Source of the DNA: Limnomonas spitsbergensis | Taxonomy: Eukaryota; Chlorophyta; Chlorophyceae; Chlamydomonadales | Length of the DNA: 64,000 bases | Assembly (NCBI GenBank): GCA_037349105.1 | Contig: JAYJMM010000124.1 | Span: 2,774,001-2,838,000, forward strand | Direction of reading: 5' to 3' | In this document: piece after piece, positions 61,901 to 64,000 of the stretch | Numbering within the stretch: position 1 is the first letter of the stretch | Layout: every line of letters starts with the position of its first letter | The notes under the pieces: model-generated | What the model was told of the DNA's origin: nothing | The model's input: the letters and a program-made list of their open reading frames with translations, nothing else | The model's database searches: none | Position numbers and translations under genes: made by a program

Positions 61901-64000
61901 GATTGTGAGGTTCAGGGTTTAGGCAAGCTAGAGAGATGATTGTGAGGTTCAGGATTTTGGCAAGCTAGAGAGATGATTGTGAGATTCAGGGTTTAGGCGA
62001 GCTAGAGAGATGATTGTGAGGTCCAGGGTTTAGGCGAGCTAGAGAGATGATTGTGAGGTTCAGGGTTTAGGCATGCTGGAGGGATGATTGTGAGGTTCAG
62101 GGTTTAGGCGAGCTAGAGAGATGATTGTGAGGTCCAGGGTTTAGGCGAGCTAGAGAGATCATTGTGAGGTTCAGGGTTGAGGCGAGCTAGAGAGATGATT
62201 GTGAGGTTCAGGGTTTAGGCGAGCTAGAGAGATGATTGTGAGGTTCAGGGTTTAGGCGAGCTAGAGAGATGATTGTGAGGTTCAGGGTTTAGGTGAGCTA
62301 GAGAGATGATTGTGAGGTTCAGGGTTTAGGCGAGCTAGAGAGATAATTGTGAGGTCCAGGGTTTAGGCGAGCTAGAGAGATGATTGTGAGGTTCAGGGTT
62401 TAGGCGAGCTAGAGAGATGATTGTGAGGTCCAGGGTTTAGGCGAGCTAGAGAGATGATTGTGAGGTTTAGGGTTTAGGCGAGCTAGAGAGATGATTGTGA
62501 AGTTCAGGGTTTAGGCGAGCTAGAGAGATGATTGTGAGGTTCAGGGTTTAGGCAAGCTAGAGAGATGATTGTGAGGTCCAGGGTTTAGGCGTGCTAGAGA
62601 GATGATTGTGAGGTTCAGGGTTTAGGCGTGCTAGAGAGATGATTGTGAGGTTCAGGGTTTAGGCGAGCTAGAGAGATGATTGTGAGGTTCAGGGTTTAGG
62701 CATGCTAGAGAGATGATTGTGAGGTTCAGGGTTTAGGCAAGCTAGAGAGATGATTGTGAGGTTTAGGGTTTAGGCGAGCTAGAGAGATGATTGTGAGGTT
62801 CAGGGTTTAGGCGTGCTAGAGAGATGATTGTGAGGTTCAGGGTTTAGGCGAGGTAGAGAGATGATTGTGAGGTTCAGGGTTTGGGCGAGCTAGAGAGATG
62901 ATTGTGAGGTTCAGGGTTTAGGCGTGCTAGAGAGATGATTGTGAGGTTCAGGGTTTAGGCGTGCTAGAGAGATGATTGTGAGGTTTAGGGTTTAGGCGAG
63001 CTAGAGAGATGATTGTGAGGTTCAGGGTTTAGGCGTGCTAGAGAGATGATTGTGAGGTTCAGGGTTTAGGCGAGCTAGAGAGATGATTGTGAGGTTCAGG
63101 GTTTAGGCGAGCTAGAGAGATGATTGTGTGGTTCAGGATTTAGGCGTGCTAGAGAGATGATTGTGAGGTTCAGGGTTTAGGCGAGCTAGAGAGATGATTA
63201 TGAGGTTCAGGGTTTAGGCGAGCTAGAGAGATGATTGTGAGGTTCAGGATTTTGGCAAGCTAGAGAGATGATTGTGAGGTTCAGGGTTTAGGCGAGCTAG
63301 AGAGATGATTGTGTGGTCCAGGGTTTAGGCGAGCTAGAGAGATGATTGTGAGGTTCAGGGTTTAGGCATGCTGGAGGGATGATTGTGAGGTTCAGGGTTT
63401 AGGCGAGCTAGAGAGATGATTGTGAGGTCCAGGGTTTAGGCGAGCTAGAGAGATGATTGTGAGGTTCAGGGTTAAGGCGAGCTAGAGAGATGATTGTGAG
63501 GTTCAGGGTTTAGGCGAGCTAGAGAGATGATTGTGAGGTTCAGGGTTTAGGCGAGCTAGAGAGATGATTGTGAGGTTCAGGGTTTAGGCGAGCTAGAGAG
63601 ATGATTGTGAGGTCCAGGGTTTAGGCGAGCTAGAGAGATGATTGTGAGGTCCAGGGTTTAGGCGAGCTAGAGAGATGATTGTGAGGTCCAGGGTTTAGGC
63701 GAGCTAGAGAGATGATTGTGAGGTTCAGGGTTTAGGCATGCTGGAGGGATGATTGTGAGGTTCAGGGTTTAGGCGAGCTAGAGAGATAATTGTGAGGTCC
63801 AGGGTTTAGGCGAGCTAGAGAGATCATTGTGAGGTTCAGGGTTTAGGCGAGCTAGAGAGATGATTGTGAGGTCCAGGGTTTAGGCGAGCTAGAGAGATGA
63901 TTGTGAGGTTTAGGGTTTAGGCGAGCTAGAGAGATGATTGTGAAGTTCAGGGTTTAGGCGAGCTAGAGAGATGATTGTGAGGTTCAGGGTTTAGGCAAGC
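52903..64000. repeat. 37-bp minisatellite, about 300 copies, derived from the 3' edge of kinesin exon 5
   Basis: The unit is GCTAGAGAGATGATTGTGAG then GTTCAGGGTTTAGGCGA. The first half copies the exon 5 end (GCTGGAGAGATGATTGTGAG) and the GT is its donor. The second half matches the first intron bases (GTCCAGGGTTAAGGCGA). It runs to the window end without interruption. Variants such as GCATGCTGGAGGGATGATTG and the insertion GAGTATAGAGAG recur at fixed distances, showing higher-order blocks. Confidence 0.96.

Noticed and set aside
41466..64000. CRISPR arrays, because of many regularly spaced repeats
   Set aside because: Units abut without unique spacers, and the genome is eukaryotic with spliced genes.

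Overview
This window looks like nuclear DNA of a flagellated eukaryote, most likely a green alga. Coding sequence is split into short GT-AG (some GC-AG) exons, a kinesin-9 family (ciliary) motor is present, and introns are rich in plant-type TTTAGGG-like sequence. There are tRNA-derived SINEs, LINE fragments and MITE-like elements, and no prokaryotic gene organisation. The species cannot be named from the sequence alone. Most long open frames in the window are by-products of tandem repeats whose unit is a multiple of 3 (111 bp, 24 bp) and are not genes.

Layout. (1) 1.1-20.2 kb, minus strand: a malic enzyme gene of at least 12 exons (about 523 codons, 5' end not found) spread over 19 kb. (2) 23.0-27.6 kb, minus: an organelle-targeted small heat shock protein (sHSP), 6 exons, 235 aa. 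(3) 27.9-35.8 kb: a gene-poor block with SINEs, LINE tails and an inverted-repeat element. (4) 35.9-39.4 kb, minus: a second copy of the sHSP gene (238 aa) with the same exon structure. Both sHSP genes keep a perfect heat-shock element about 200 bp upstream. A compound palindromic element sits in its intron 2. (5) 40-45 kb: a LINE tail, a 3-kb array of a 24-bp unit and a SINE. (6) 45.4-49.8 kb, minus: an unrecognised multi-exon protein with one membrane segment. (7) 50.2 kb to beyond the end, plus: the first five exons of a kinesin-9 motor, divergent from gene 6, whose fifth intron is still an array at the window end (more than 11 kb, about 300 units of 37 bp).

The main discovery is one pattern shared by all five genes. 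Exon edges, meaning the last or first 15-60 coding bases plus the splice site and adjoining intron, have been copied again and again into the neighbouring intron. The copies range from single decayed pseudo-exons to huge minisatellites: about 25 x 111 bp and about 38 x 97-107 bp in malic enzyme, and about 300 x 37 bp in the kinesin. So the minisatellites are mostly not random intron repeats. They are arrays of decoy 3' or 5' splice sites grown from the gene's own exon borders. One 91-bp exon has such arrays on both sides, each built from the edge it faces. I know of no described system of this kind. Its mechanism and splicing consequences are open.
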